Source of the DNA: an uncultured Gemmiger sp.
GTDB lineage: Bacteria; Bacillota; Clostridia; Oscillospirales; Ruminococcaceae
NCBI GenBank assembly: GCA_944388175.1
Contig: CALXHR010000003.1
Coordinates: forward strand, 124,001-188,000
DNA: 64,000 nt
Direction of reading: 5' to 3'
Part shown: positions 51,540 through 59,621 of the stretch, piece after piece
How positions within the stretch are numbered: the stretch's first letter is position 1
Layout: each line of letters opens with the position of its first letter
The notes under the pieces: generated by a model
What the model was told of the DNA's origin: nothing
Seen by the model: only the letters and a program-made list of their open reading frames with translations
Databases searched by the model: none
Made by a program: the position numbers and the translations under genes

Positions 51540-52756
51540 TGTTCCTCACCATCCTTTACATTGGTAGATACCATTGCCTTGGGGCCGACCGTGGCGCCCT
51601 TGCCGACGACGACGCCGGAACCGACCGTGGCAACGTCGCCGGGTTCGGCGATGTTGAGCGCGCCCTCCGGCATGGCGCCGACCGTGGCGCCCTCCTCAAT
51701 CGTGACGTTCTCGGCCACGATGCAGTGCTTGACCGACGCGCCCGCCTTGATGACGGTGCCGCCCATGACGACGGCCGCTTCCACCGTAGCGCCCTTTTCG
51801 ACGGTGACGCCGGGGAACAGGATGGAGTGGGTGACCGTGCCGTCTACGCGGCAGCCCTCGGACACCATCGAGTTGACGATGGTAGCGTCGGAGCCGATTT
51901 TCTGGCAGGGCTGGCCGGAGTTGCGGGAATAAATCTTCCAGTTTTCGTCAAACAGGTTGATGCCGGACGTCTTGGGGTCCAGCACCTCCATGTTGGCCTG
52001 CCACAGGCTGGCGATGGTGCCGACGTCTTTCCAGTAGCCGCTGAAATGGTAGGCGTACATGCGGCGGCCGTCCTTGAGCAGGTTGGGGATGACGTTTTTG
52101 CCAAAGTCGTTCTCGGAGTTGGGGTCGGCCTCGTCCTCGGTGAGGTATTTCTTGAGGATGTCCCAGTTGAAGATGTAGATACCCATCGACGCCAGGTTGC
52201 TCTTGGGGTTTTTGGGTTTTTCCTGGAACTCGTTGATGCGGTCGTTTTCGTCGGTGACCATCAGGCCGAAGCGGGGCGCTTCGCTCCAGGGCACTTCCAT
52301 GACGGCGACGCTGAACTCGGCGTCTTTTTCTTTGTGGAAGCGCAGGAAGTCCGAGTAATCCTGCTTGCAGATCTGGTCGCCGGAAAGGATGATGACATAT
52401 TTGGGGTCGTAGCGGTCGATGAAGGACATGTTCTGGTAGATCGCGTTGGCAGTGCCCTTGTACCAGTCGGAACCGGTGGCCTGCTGGTAGGGCGGCAGCA
52501 CATGGACGCCGCCGTGCAGGCGGTCAAGGTCCCACGGCTGGCCGTTGCCGATATACTCGTTGAGGACCAGCGGCTGGTACTGGGTCAGGATGCCGACGGT
52601 GTCGATATCCGAGTTGACGCAGTTGGACAGCGGAAAGTCGATGATACGGTACTTTCCGCCAAACGGAACTGCGGGCTTGGCGAGCTTTTGGGTCAGCGCA
52701 TACAGGCGCGAGCCCTGGCCGCCGGCCAGGATCATTGCGATCATTTCTTTTGCCAT
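51533..52756 (-). CDS. glgC: Glucose-1-phosphate adenylyltransferase
   Basis: Makes ADP-glucose from ATP and glucose-1-phosphate, the committed step of glycogen synthesis. The product has 407 residues. Landmarks are [16 protein letters not shown] (nucleotide loop), [33 protein letters not shown] (catalytic Asp) and EFQEKPKNP (glucose-1-phosphate site), plus a C-terminal beta helix of hexapeptide-like repeats. Its start has GGGGAG upstream, and it precedes glgD with a seven-base overlap. Confidence 0.97.
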   Translation of the reverse strand: MAKEMIAMILAGGQGSRLYALTQKLAKPAVPFGGKYRIIDFPLSNCVNSDIDTVGILTQYQPLVLNEYIGNGQPWDLDRLHGGVHVLPPYQQATGSDWYKGTANAIYQNMSFIDRYDPKYVIILSGDQICKQDYSDFLRFHKEKDAEFSVAVMEVPWSEAPRFGLMVTDENDRINEFQEKPKNPKSNLASMGIYIFNWDILKKYLTEDEADPNSENDFGKNVIPNLLKDGRRMYAYHFSGYWKDVGTIASLWQANMEVLDPKTSGINLFDENWKIYSRNSGQPCQKIGSDATIVNSMVSEGCRVDGTVTHSILFPGVTVEKGATVEAAVVMGGTVIKAGASVKHCIVAENVTIEEGATVGAMPEGALNIAEPGDVATVGSGVVVGKGATVGPKAMVSTNVKDGEEQW

Positions 52757-52833
52757 AAGATTTCTCCCCTTAATTTACTGGCGTATGCCATTACTAACAA
52801 GTGGTCTATCCATCCACGCAGAGGTAAGCGGGC

Positions 52834-54846
52834 TTACGCCTGCGGTTTGGCGGTGGTGGCGCGGCGCTTGGCCGGCTTTTTGGCGGCCGGTTTTTTGGCG
52901 GCGGGTTGGGTTTCCTCCGCCGCGGCCTTGGCGCGCGGTTTGCGGGCGGCCGGCACCTGGAAATACAGCGTCGACAGCGGCGGCAGCGTCAGCGAGATAT
53001 GCTGGGCAAAGCCGTGCATCTCGCCCTTTTTGCTGCGCACGGTGCCGTTGGTCACGCCCGCGCCGCCGTACTTGGGATCGTCCGAGTTGAGGATCTCTTT
53101 GTAGCTGCCGGGGTTGGGCACGCCCATCTCGTAATTCTCCCGCAAAACGGGGTTGAAGTTGCACACGACCAGCAGCATCTTGCCGGCGGCGTCGCGCCGC
53201 AGGAAGGCGATGACGCTCTGCTGGTTGTCGTCGGGCACGATCCACTGGAACCCCTCCCAGCTGTAATCGACCTGCCAGAGGGCCGGCGTGTCGCGGTACA
53301 GGCGGTTGAGGTCCTTGACGTAGCCTTGCAGCTGGCGGTGTTTGTCGTAGCCCAGCAGCATCCAGTCCAGCTGCTTTTTCTCGTCCCACTCGATAAACTG
53401 GCCGAACTCCTGCCCCATGAACAGCAGCTTTTTGCCGGGGTGGGCCATCATGTAGCCGTAGAAGGTGCGCAGGTTGGCAAACTTTTCCTCATAGTCGCCG
53501 GGCATCTTGTTGATAAGGCTGCACTTGCCGTGCACAACCTCGTCGTGGCTGATGGGCAGCACGAAATTCTCGCTGAACGCGTAGAAGAAGCTGAACGTGA
53601 CCTTGCCGTGGTTGCCGGAGCGGAACAGCGGGTCGGTTTTCATGTAGCTGAGCATGTCGTTCATCCAGCCCATGTTCCACTTGAAGTTGAAGCCCAGGCC
53701 GCCGTCCGACGCGGGTTTGGTGACCAGCGGCCAGGCGGTGGATTCCTCGGCGATCATCATCTTGTGCGGGTAGCGGCCCAGCACGGCCGAGTTGAGCTTT
53801 TGCAGGAAGGCGATGGCCTCGAGATTTTCTTTGCCGCCCTTGCTGTTCTGCTCCCACTCGCCGTCGCGGCGGTTGTAGTCGAGGTAGAGCATGCTGGCCA
53901 CCGCGTCGACGCGCAGGCCGTCGATGTGGTATTTCTCGATCCAGAACATCGCGCTGGAAATCAGGAAGCTGGCGACCTCGTTCATGCCATAGTTAAAGAC
54001 CATGGTCCCCCACTCTTTGTGCTCGCCGCGGCGGGGGTTGGGGTCCTCATAGCAGGGGGCGCCGTCAAACATGTACAGCCCGTAGCCGTCCTTGGGGAAG
54101 TGCGCGGGCACCCAGTCCAGAATGACGCCGATGCCGGCCTGGTGCAGCTTATCCACAAAGGCCATAAAGTCCTTGGGGGTGCCGTAGCGGCTGGTGGGCG
54201 CAAAGTACCCGGTGACCTGGTAGCCCCAGCTGCCGTCGAACGGGTATTCGGTCACGGGCAGCAGCTCCACATGGGTGTAGCCCATCTCTTTTATGTAGGG
54301 GATCAGTTCGTCGGCAAGTTCCGAGTAGTTGTAGGGCACGCCGTTCTCGGGGTCCTTCATCTTCCAGCTGCCGGCGTGCAGCTCGTAGATGGACATGGGG
54401 CCGTTGATGATATCGCGGCCCTGCTCGGCCTTGTTCCAGGCATCGTCGCCCCAAGGGTAGCCCTCGATGTCATAGACCTTGCTGCCGTTGGAGGGGCGGG
54501 TCTCGGTATGGAAGGCATAGGGGTCGGCTTTGTAGATGCGCTCATCCGACGCCGTGGTGATGCAGTACTTATAGACGTCATACTCCCGGATGCCGGGGAT
54601 GAACAGCTCCCAGATGCCTTCGGCCACCTTCTGCATGGGGTGGTCCTCCGGCGCCCAGTTGTTAAAATCGCCGACGACGGTTACGGCACGCGCGTGGGGT
54701 GCCCATACGCGGAACACCGCGCCGGGCTGGCCGTCCTGCTCACACAGGTGCGCGCCGAAATAGCTGTACGCCTCCTGATTGTTGCCCTGATGGAAGAGGT
54801 AAAGGGGCAGATCAGAACTTTTGGGCGTCTGGTTGCCTTGCTTCAA
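52834..54846 (-). CDS. glgB: 1,4-alpha-glucan branching enzyme with a Lys/Ala/Pro-rich tail
   Basis: GH13 enzyme that makes the alpha-1,6 branches of glycogen. The product is about 670 residues: N-terminal CBM48 (FRVWAPHARAVTVVGDFNNW), the barrel with nucleophile Asp in GLRVDAVASM, acid/base Glu in MIAEESTAW and transition-state residues in LPISHDEVVHG, then the C-terminal beta domain. The last 39 residues are Lys/Ala/Pro-rich like histone H1 tails (AAKKPAAKKPAKRR), unusual for the family. A TTG start at 54846 is chosen because AAAGGAG lies eight bases before it; no ATG has a usable site. Confidence 0.93.
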   Translation of the reverse strand: MKQGNQTPKSSDLPLYLFHQGNNQEAYSYFGAHLCEQDGQPGAVFRVWAPHARAVTVVGDFNNWAPEDHPMQKVAEGIWELFIPGIREYDVYKYCITTASDERIYKADPYAFHTETRPSNGSKVYDIEGYPWGDDAWNKAEQGRDIINGPMSIYELHAGSWKMKDPENGVPYNYSELADELIPYIKEMGYTHVELLPVTEYPFDGSWGYQVTGYFAPTSRYGTPKDFMAFVDKLHQAGIGVILDWVPAHFPKDGYGLYMFDGAPCYEDPNPRRGEHKEWGTMVFNYGMNEVASFLISSAMFWIEKYHIDGLRVDAVASMLYLDYNRRDGEWEQNSKGGKENLEAIAFLQKLNSAVLGRYPHKMMIAEESTAWPLVTKPASDGGLGFNFKWNMGWMNDMLSYMKTDPLFRSGNHGKVTFSFFYAFSENFVLPISHDEVVHGKCSLINKMPGDYEEKFANLRTFYGYMMAHPGKKLLFMGQEFGQFIEWDEKKQLDWMLLGYDKHRQLQGYVKDLNRLYRDTPALWQVDYSWEGFQWIVPDDNQQSVIAFLRRDAAGKMLLVVCNFNPVLRENYEMGVPNPGSYKEILNSDDPKYGGAGVTNGTVRSKKGEMHGFAQHISLTLPPLSTLYFQVPAARKPRAKAAAEETQPAAKKPAAKKPAKRRATTAKPQA

Positions 54847-54904
54847 AACGATCTCTCCTTTGGGGGGCCGGCGCAGGGTCGGCCCGGTGTATTTGGCTAT
54901 TTCT

Positions 54905-54933
54905 ATATTACCCGTTTCGCACAGGAATTTCAA
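54905..54933 (-). promoter_or_regulatory. Sigma-A promoter of the glycogen operon
   Basis: Minus-strand -35 TTGAAA (54928-54933) and -10 TAATAT (54905-54910), with a 17-bp spacer. The leader to the glgB TTG is about 50 bases. Confidence 0.75.
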
Positions 54934-55029
54934 GGTTTTTCTGTAATAATCCGCTAAAATTTTGGGGGCATTTTTTTGCGATTTGTGCAACTTTTACACA
55001 AAGCACGTCGCATTGTTGTATTCTTATAC

Positions 55030-55068
55030 AAAAAAGCCCCGCGCAAGATTTTTACACCTTGCGCAGGG
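55030..55068 (-). terminator. Terminator of the SGNH hydrolase gene
   Basis: On the minus strand CCCTGCGCAAG pairs with CTTGCGCGGGG around ten bases and is followed by CTTTTTTG. Confidence 0.88.
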
Positions 55069-55079
55069 TTGTATAATTT

Positions 55080-56102
55080 TCAGGCACCGTAGATATAGTA
55101 GGGGTTCTGCCCGCTGTACAGGCTGCGGCGGTTCCACACGGTGTGGGTGGCCAGATACTCGGCCCAGGCGCGGTAACCGGACGCGTTGAAATGCACGCCG
55201 TCGCCCACCTGGTAGTCGTCGACCTGGCTGCCGTCCGAGGGGTTGGTCAGCACCTCGCGGATGTTGACAAAGTAGCAGCCCTTGCGCAGCGCCAGGTTGG
55301 CCAGCAGGTCGTTGACGGTATAGATGCGCGTGTTGTCCAGCCCGGGTTTGGTCTCGATGACGTTCTCCTGCACGCCGGGGATCGCCTGGATGTAGAAGAT
55401 GACGCCGGGGTTGAGCTGCTCGCGCAGCATATCGATCATACGCTCGTAATAGGCCAGGAAACTGTCCTCATTGCCCTGGCTGACCAGGTTGTTGGTGCCC
55501 ACCAGGATATAGACGTAGTCCGGCTGGGTGGCCACAATGGCTTCCATCGGCGTTTCCTCGGCGCCGGTGACGGCGTTTTTCATCGCTGTGTTGTTGACGA
55601 AACTGTTGACGCCGGCGCTGGTATAGGTGGCGTATTTTGCGCCGGGCAGGCCGGTGTTGTAGATGCCCAGGCCCGAGGCGATGCTGTCGCCCACAAAGGT
55701 GACGGTGTTGAAGTACTGGTTGGTGACGGTGCCCAGCATCGGCACACCGATCATGCGGTGGTCGGTGTTGAGGTACTCGGTGTCAATGGTCTGCGTTACC
55801 GGGGTCGAGGTGTTCCACACCGCCGTATCCACCGCCTGCACAATGCGCTGCGGGCCCTCGCCCGTGACAGGTTCCGGCGTGGGGGACGGCGTAGGCGAAG
55901 GCGTGGGGGTGGCGCTTGTCTCCGGCGTCTGCGTCGGTTCCGCCGATACGGACGGCGCAGCCTGCGGCAGTTTGCCGTGGTACCGCCAGTACAGCCCCGC
56001 AGCTGCGCAGGCCAGCGCCAGCAGCACCAGGGTCGCCACGACCAGACGGCGTTTGCGGCGGCGTCTGGCATATTTGTTGCGGTAGGTATAAAAATCAGCC
56101 AT
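55080..56102 (-). CDS. Membrane-anchored SGNH/GDSL-family hydrolase
   Basis: Extracytoplasmic esterase or lipase-like enzyme of 340 residues; SGNH proteins in this setting often O-deacetylate wall polymers or glycans. A basic N-terminus (RRRRKRR) and one helix (about 20-42) anchor it, followed by a Pro/Thr-rich spacer. Catalytic blocks are VTFVGDSIASGLG (block I Ser), YILVGTNNL (block III Asn) and DGVHFNASGY (block V Asp and His). The substrate is not shown by the context. AGGGAGAG precedes the ATG. Confidence 0.9.
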   Translation of the reverse strand: MADFYTYRNKYARRRRKRRLVVATLVLLALACAAAGLYWRYHGKLPQAAPSVSAEPTQTPETSATPTPSPTPSPTPEPVTGEGPQRIVQAVDTAVWNTSTPVTQTIDTEYLNTDHRMIGVPMLGTVTNQYFNTVTFVGDSIASGLGIYNTGLPGAKYATYTSAGVNSFVNNTAMKNAVTGAEETPMEAIVATQPDYVYILVGTNNLVSQGNEDSFLAYYERMIDMLREQLNPGVIFYIQAIPGVQENVIETKPGLDNTRIYTVNDLLANLALRKGCYFVNIREVLTNPSDGSQVDDYQVGDGVHFNASGYRAWAEYLATHTVWNRRSLYSGQNPYYIYGA

Positions 56103-56211
56103 GTAAGCTCTCCCTGACAGGGTCAATCTTGCGATACGCGTTTATTATACCGCGTTTGGCGGGCAGTGGCAAGGGGCGGCGGGCAGCTTTTACAACTGCC
56201 GCCCCCGGCGT

Positions 56212-57966
56212 TCAACGCTTTTTCAACTGCGCTTCCAGCCCGGGGCGCGGCGTGACGTAGACGGTGGTGTAGACGTTGTACAGCACCATGCCGGGCTTGG
56301 CGCCGTTGGCTTTCCAGATGTTCTTGACCTCGGTGGTATCCACCGCCACCTTGGCCCCGGCGTTCTGGCTGGAATGCAGCACGGCCAGCTCGGCGGCTTC
56401 CTGCCTAGTGGCGTCGGGGATATCCAGCCCGCGGCTCATGACGACGCAGTGGCTGCCGGGGGCTTTTTGCACATGGAACCACAGGTCCTTGCCGCGGGCG
56501 GTATGCAGCGTGAGTTTGTCGTTTTGTAAATTGTTGCGGCCCACCAGAATCTCGAACCCGTCGCTGGAGGTATAGCGCAGGAAATCGGCGGGTTTCTGGC
56601 GTTTGTCGCGCGGTTTGTAGTATTTCAGGTACCCCTGGCTCTTGAGTTCGGCGCGGATTTCGTTGAGGGCGGCCTCGCCGGGGGCGGTTTCGACCTCATA
56701 CAGCACGGTGGCCAGGTATTCGATCTCGGCTTCGCCCTCCACCAGCAGCTTTTGCAGCATGGCGTGGGCGGTCTGCTTCTTTTTATAGTCCTTGAAATAT
56801 TTCTGCGCGTTCTCGTTGGGGCCCAGGCGCGGGTCCAGCCGGATGGTGACATCCTCGCCGGTGTAGTAGTTCTGCACGGTTACCTGGCGGTCGCCCTTGT
56901 GCATGGCCCACAGGTTTGCCTGCAGCAGTTCGCCGTACAGGCGCAGCGTGTCGGCCTTGCTGGACTGGGCCAGCTCCTCGCGCCGGGCGGCCTGCTTGCG
57001 CACGGCGCGCTCGTGCATATTGTGCACGGCCTTGTACAGTTCGCGGCTTTTCTGGCGCAGGCGCTCGGCGCGGTCCTTGGTGGCGTAGTAATCCTCCAGC
57101 AGTTCGCTGTAGGTCGCGTACTGCGTCAGCAGAGCCTGCGCCCCGTACTGCCGCGGCACAAAAAAGCTGAACTCCACGGGTTTGGGCGCGCCGTCGGCCT
57201 GGGGCAGCCGCACCGCCGTGGGCGTGCCGCCGGCGGCGTGCTCCCGCTTGAGTTCGTGCAGCGCGGCGGTCAGCGCGGCGCGTTCTTCTTCCTTCAAGTC
57301 GCAGGCCAGGGCCGGGGTCTCGCCCAAAGCACGGCAGACGGCTTCCCGCATGACGATGGGCCCCACGCCCGACACCGTTTTGCCCAGCGCCGCGGCCACC
57401 GGCAGGTCTTTCTGGCAGGCGGCGGCCACCAGGTCGGCGGCGTCCGTTGCCAGAAAATCCGGCCGGGCCGGTTTGGGCGGCAGCGTGTAGGGCAGGCCCG
57501 GCAGCAGCTGGCGGACTTCGCTGTCCTCAAAATCCACGCGCTTGAGCGCGTCGATGATGCGGCCGTTTTGCACCAGCACGAGGTTGGAGTAGCGGCCCAT
57601 CAGTTCAGCTGCCAGCGTGTTGGTGACCAGGTCGCCCATCTCGTTGGTGCAGCGGAAATCAAAATAGACGATGCGGTCGCCGGGTTCGCGCCGCAGCGCG
57701 ATGAGCCGCCCACCCGTGAGGTGCTTGCGCAGCAGCATGCAGAAGCCCGGCGGCGTCAGCGGGTTTTCAAACGTTTCTTTCGTCAGGCAGACGCGGGCCG
57801 AACCGCTGCGCGCCGACAACAGCAGCCGGAACGTATCGGTGCGGGTGCGCAGCGTCAGCACGACTTCGTCGCGCGTCGGCTCAAAGATTTTGTCGATCTT
57901 GGCGTCCAGCAGCGTTTTGTTCAGTTCGTCGGCGACAAGCGCCAGCGTGGCGGCATCCAGAGCCAT
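56212..57966 (-). CDS. rqcH: Rqc2 homologue RqcH (NFACT family)
   Basis: Ribosome-quality-control factor that binds obstructed 50S subunits and adds Ala tails to stalled peptides. The product has 584 residues. Domains in order are NFACT-N (MALDAATLALVADELNKTL, DKIFEPTRDEVVLTLR), two helix-hairpin-helix segments (near VSGVGPIVMRE), a long coiled coil (about 290-425), and NFACT-R (DGFEILVGRNNLQNDKLT, DLWFHVQKAPGSH). It was formerly annotated as fibronectin-binding protein FbpA. AAAAGGAG precedes the ATG. Confidence 0.95.
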   Translation of the reverse strand: MALDAATLALVADELNKTLLDAKIDKIFEPTRDEVVLTLRTRTDTFRLLLSARSGSARVCLTKETFENPLTPPGFCMLLRKHLTGGRLIALRREPGDRIVYFDFRCTNEMGDLVTNTLAAELMGRYSNLVLVQNGRIIDALKRVDFEDSEVRQLLPGLPYTLPPKPARPDFLATDAADLVAAACQKDLPVAAALGKTVSGVGPIVMREAVCRALGETPALACDLKEEERAALTAALHELKREHAAGGTPTAVRLPQADGAPKPVEFSFFVPRQYGAQALLTQYATYSELLEDYYATKDRAERLRQKSRELYKAVHNMHERAVRKQAARREELAQSSKADTLRLYGELLQANLWAMHKGDRQVTVQNYYTGEDVTIRLDPRLGPNENAQKYFKDYKKKQTAHAMLQKLLVEGEAEIEYLATVLYEVETAPGEAALNEIRAELKSQGYLKYYKPRDKRQKPADFLRYTSSDGFEILVGRNNLQNDKLTLHTARGKDLWFHVQKAPGSHCVVMSRGLDIPDATRQEAAELAVLHSSQNAGAKVAVDTTEVKNIWKANGAKPGMVLYNVYTTVYVTPRPGLEAQLKKR

Positions 57967-57978
57967 GGGGTTCTCCTT

Positions 57979-58731
57979 TTACAAGTAGGTATAGGGGTCG
58001 GTGTCGGCGGCGGCGTGGCGCACGGCCAGCTGCGGGAACGCCGCAGCCAGCCGCGCGGCCAGCACGTCGGCAATGGCATGCTCGGTGCCCCAGTGGCCGG
58101 CCACGATGAGCCCGACGCCCTTTTGCTGCGCCAGCAGCGCAATGTGGTGCGCGCCCTCGCCGGTGACCAGGCAGTCGGCCCCCTCGTCGATGGCCTGCTG
58201 CAGGTAGCTGCCGCCCGCGCCGCTGACTTCGGCCAGGCAGGTCACGGACCGGCCGCCCGCAACATATTTGACGCCGCTGTGCAGCGTTTCGGCGCAATGG
58301 CGCGCCAGGGCTTCGACGGTGGTGGGTTGTACCGCGCCGATGCGGCCGCAGCCTTCGGCAAACGCGCGGCGGCCTTCGCGCGCGATGCCCAAGGCGTCGG
58401 CCAGCAGGTCGTTGACGCCGCCCTCGGCCGCGTCAAGGTTGGTGTGCATGCAGATGGCGGAGATGCCGTTTTGCAACAGCAGCGCCGGGACGTCGTCTGC
58501 CGCGATGCGCTTGAGCGCGTCAAAAATGACCGGGTGGTGGCTGACGATGAGCGTGCAGCCGGACGCGGCGGCTTCCCGCACGACGGCGGGGGTGATGTCG
58601 AGCGCCGTCAGCACGCCATCCACCGGGGCCCCGGCGTCGACGAGCAGGCCGACGTTGTCCCAACCGCAGGCCAGTTCCGGCGGGGCAAAGGCTTGCAGCT
58701 GCTGCAAAACCTCCTGTACAGTCACAGACAT
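57979..58731 (-). CDS. Nif3-like dinuclear metal-centre protein
   Basis: Member of the Nif3/YqfO family, 250 residues, the short single-module form. The metal ligands show as IVSHHPVIF (two His), MHTNLD (His, Asp), and late GEGAHHIA and GHWGTEH. Biochemical function is debated; a GTP cyclohydrolase I type 2 label is often applied without proof. It directly follows trmK with a ten-base overlap, as in many Firmicutes. Confidence 0.9.
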   Translation of the reverse strand: MSVTVQEVLQQLQAFAPPELACGWDNVGLLVDAGAPVDGVLTALDITPAVVREAAASGCTLIVSHHPVIFDALKRIAADDVPALLLQNGISAICMHTNLDAAEGGVNDLLADALGIAREGRRAFAEGCGRIGAVQPTTVEALARHCAETLHSGVKYVAGGRSVTCLAEVSGAGGSYLQQAIDEGADCLVTGEGAHHIALLAQQKGVGLIVAGHWGTEHAIADVLAARLAAAFPQLAVRHAAADTDPYTYL

Positions 58732-59381
58732 GAGCGTTCCTCCAGTTCCAAAATCAGGGCGTCCACCGCGTCGGCTTCGGAGCCGGGCGGCAGGCCGCGG
58801 CGGTATTTTTTGAGCTTGGCGTTCTGCTGCGCGCAGTAGGCGGCAAAACCGGGCTGCCCGGCCGTTTGGCCGCACAGACATTCGAGGCCGTCCGGCTCGT
58901 GCGCCGCGCCGGTATAGCGGGCGTTCATGACGGCGTACCACCGCCCGGCCGCCTGGCACAGCGTTTCGCCCGCCAGTGCAAAGCCGCGGCGCGCCAGCCA
59001 GCGGCGCAGCACGCTGTGCTTGGTGGCCGGCACCAGCACCAGGTTGTAGCGCGCGTCGAACACCCAGGGGGCGGCTTCCAGAATTTCCATGATGGTCTCG
59101 GCCCCCATACCGGCGATGATGAGGTCGTCGGCTTCGCCGGGGTGCAGCACCGAAAGCCCGCTGCCCAGCCGGCACTGCACTTTGTCCCCGTAGGGCGCGC
59201 AGCGCTGGCGGGCTTTGGCCAGCGGGTCGGGGCGCAGGTCGCACGCCAAAACAAGCGGGCAGCGACCGCTGCCCGCCAGTGCGGCGCTTAATTTGCCGTG
59301 GTCGCAGCCGATATCCGCCGCGACGTGCCCCGGCCGCACATAGCGGAACGCCGCCGCCAGGCGGGCGTCCAGCCGCGGCAC
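58722..59381 (-). CDS. trmK: tRNA (adenine-22-N1)-methyltransferase
   Basis: Class I SAM-dependent enzyme that makes m1A22 in tRNA. The product is 219 residues. The SAM motif is VAADIGCDHGKLSAAL (family: DIGTDHAYLP), and LIIAGMGAETIMEIL corresponds to the GMGG-containing active-site region. The GTG at 59381 lies one base past the TAA of the upstream gene and has no clear ribosome binding site, so coupled reinitiation is likely. It overlaps the nif3-like gene by ten bases. Confidence 0.9.
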   Translation of the reverse strand: MPRLDARLAAAFRYVRPGHVAADIGCDHGKLSAALAGSGRCPLVLACDLRPDPLAKARQRCAPYGDKVQCRLGSGLSVLHPGEADDLIIAGMGAETIMEILEAAPWVFDARYNLVLVPATKHSVLRRWLARRGFALAGETLCQAAGRWYAVMNARYTGAAHEPDGLECLCGQTAGQPGFAAYCAQQNAKLKKYRRGLPPGSEADAVDALILELEERSCL

Positions 59382-59382
59382 G

Positions 59383-59589
59383 TTACTGGCGGCCAAAATA
59401 CTCGTTGAGCTGGGCCACCAGCGCGTCGGCATCGACGCCGTGCACGGCACAGGCCTGCTCGACGGTTTCGCCATGGGCGGCCATGCAGCCCAGGCAGTGC
59501 ATGCCGGTGGCCAGGAAGATGGGCACGCAGCCCTGGGCGGGGTCGTTGTTGAGGATTTCGGCAATGATGGTATCTTTGGTAACAGTCAT
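59383..59589 (-). CDS. DUF1858-domain protein
   Basis: Small protein of 68 residues with the DUF1858 fold, which also occurs next to hybrid-cluster or disulfide-linked domains. It carries MHCLGC (CxxC) and a third Cys in VEQACAVHGVD. The family has no assigned role; a redox or metal function is plausible from the Cys residues. AAAGGAA precedes the ATG at 59589. Its stop is one base upstream of the trmK start. Confidence 0.85.
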   Translation of the reverse strand: MTVTKDTIIAEILNNDPAQGCVPIFLATGMHCLGCMAAHGETVEQACAVHGVDADALVAQLNEYFGRQ

Positions 59590-59621
59590 GGCAGTACGTT
59601 CCTTTCTGGTAAAAAGTAGTT

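Noticed and set aside
52906-54957. 683-codon plus-strand open frame opposite glgB, and similar long frames opposite rqcH, uvrC and the 36904-39324 gene
   Set aside because: All are antisense to genes with clear catalytic motifs, and are artefacts of codon bias.
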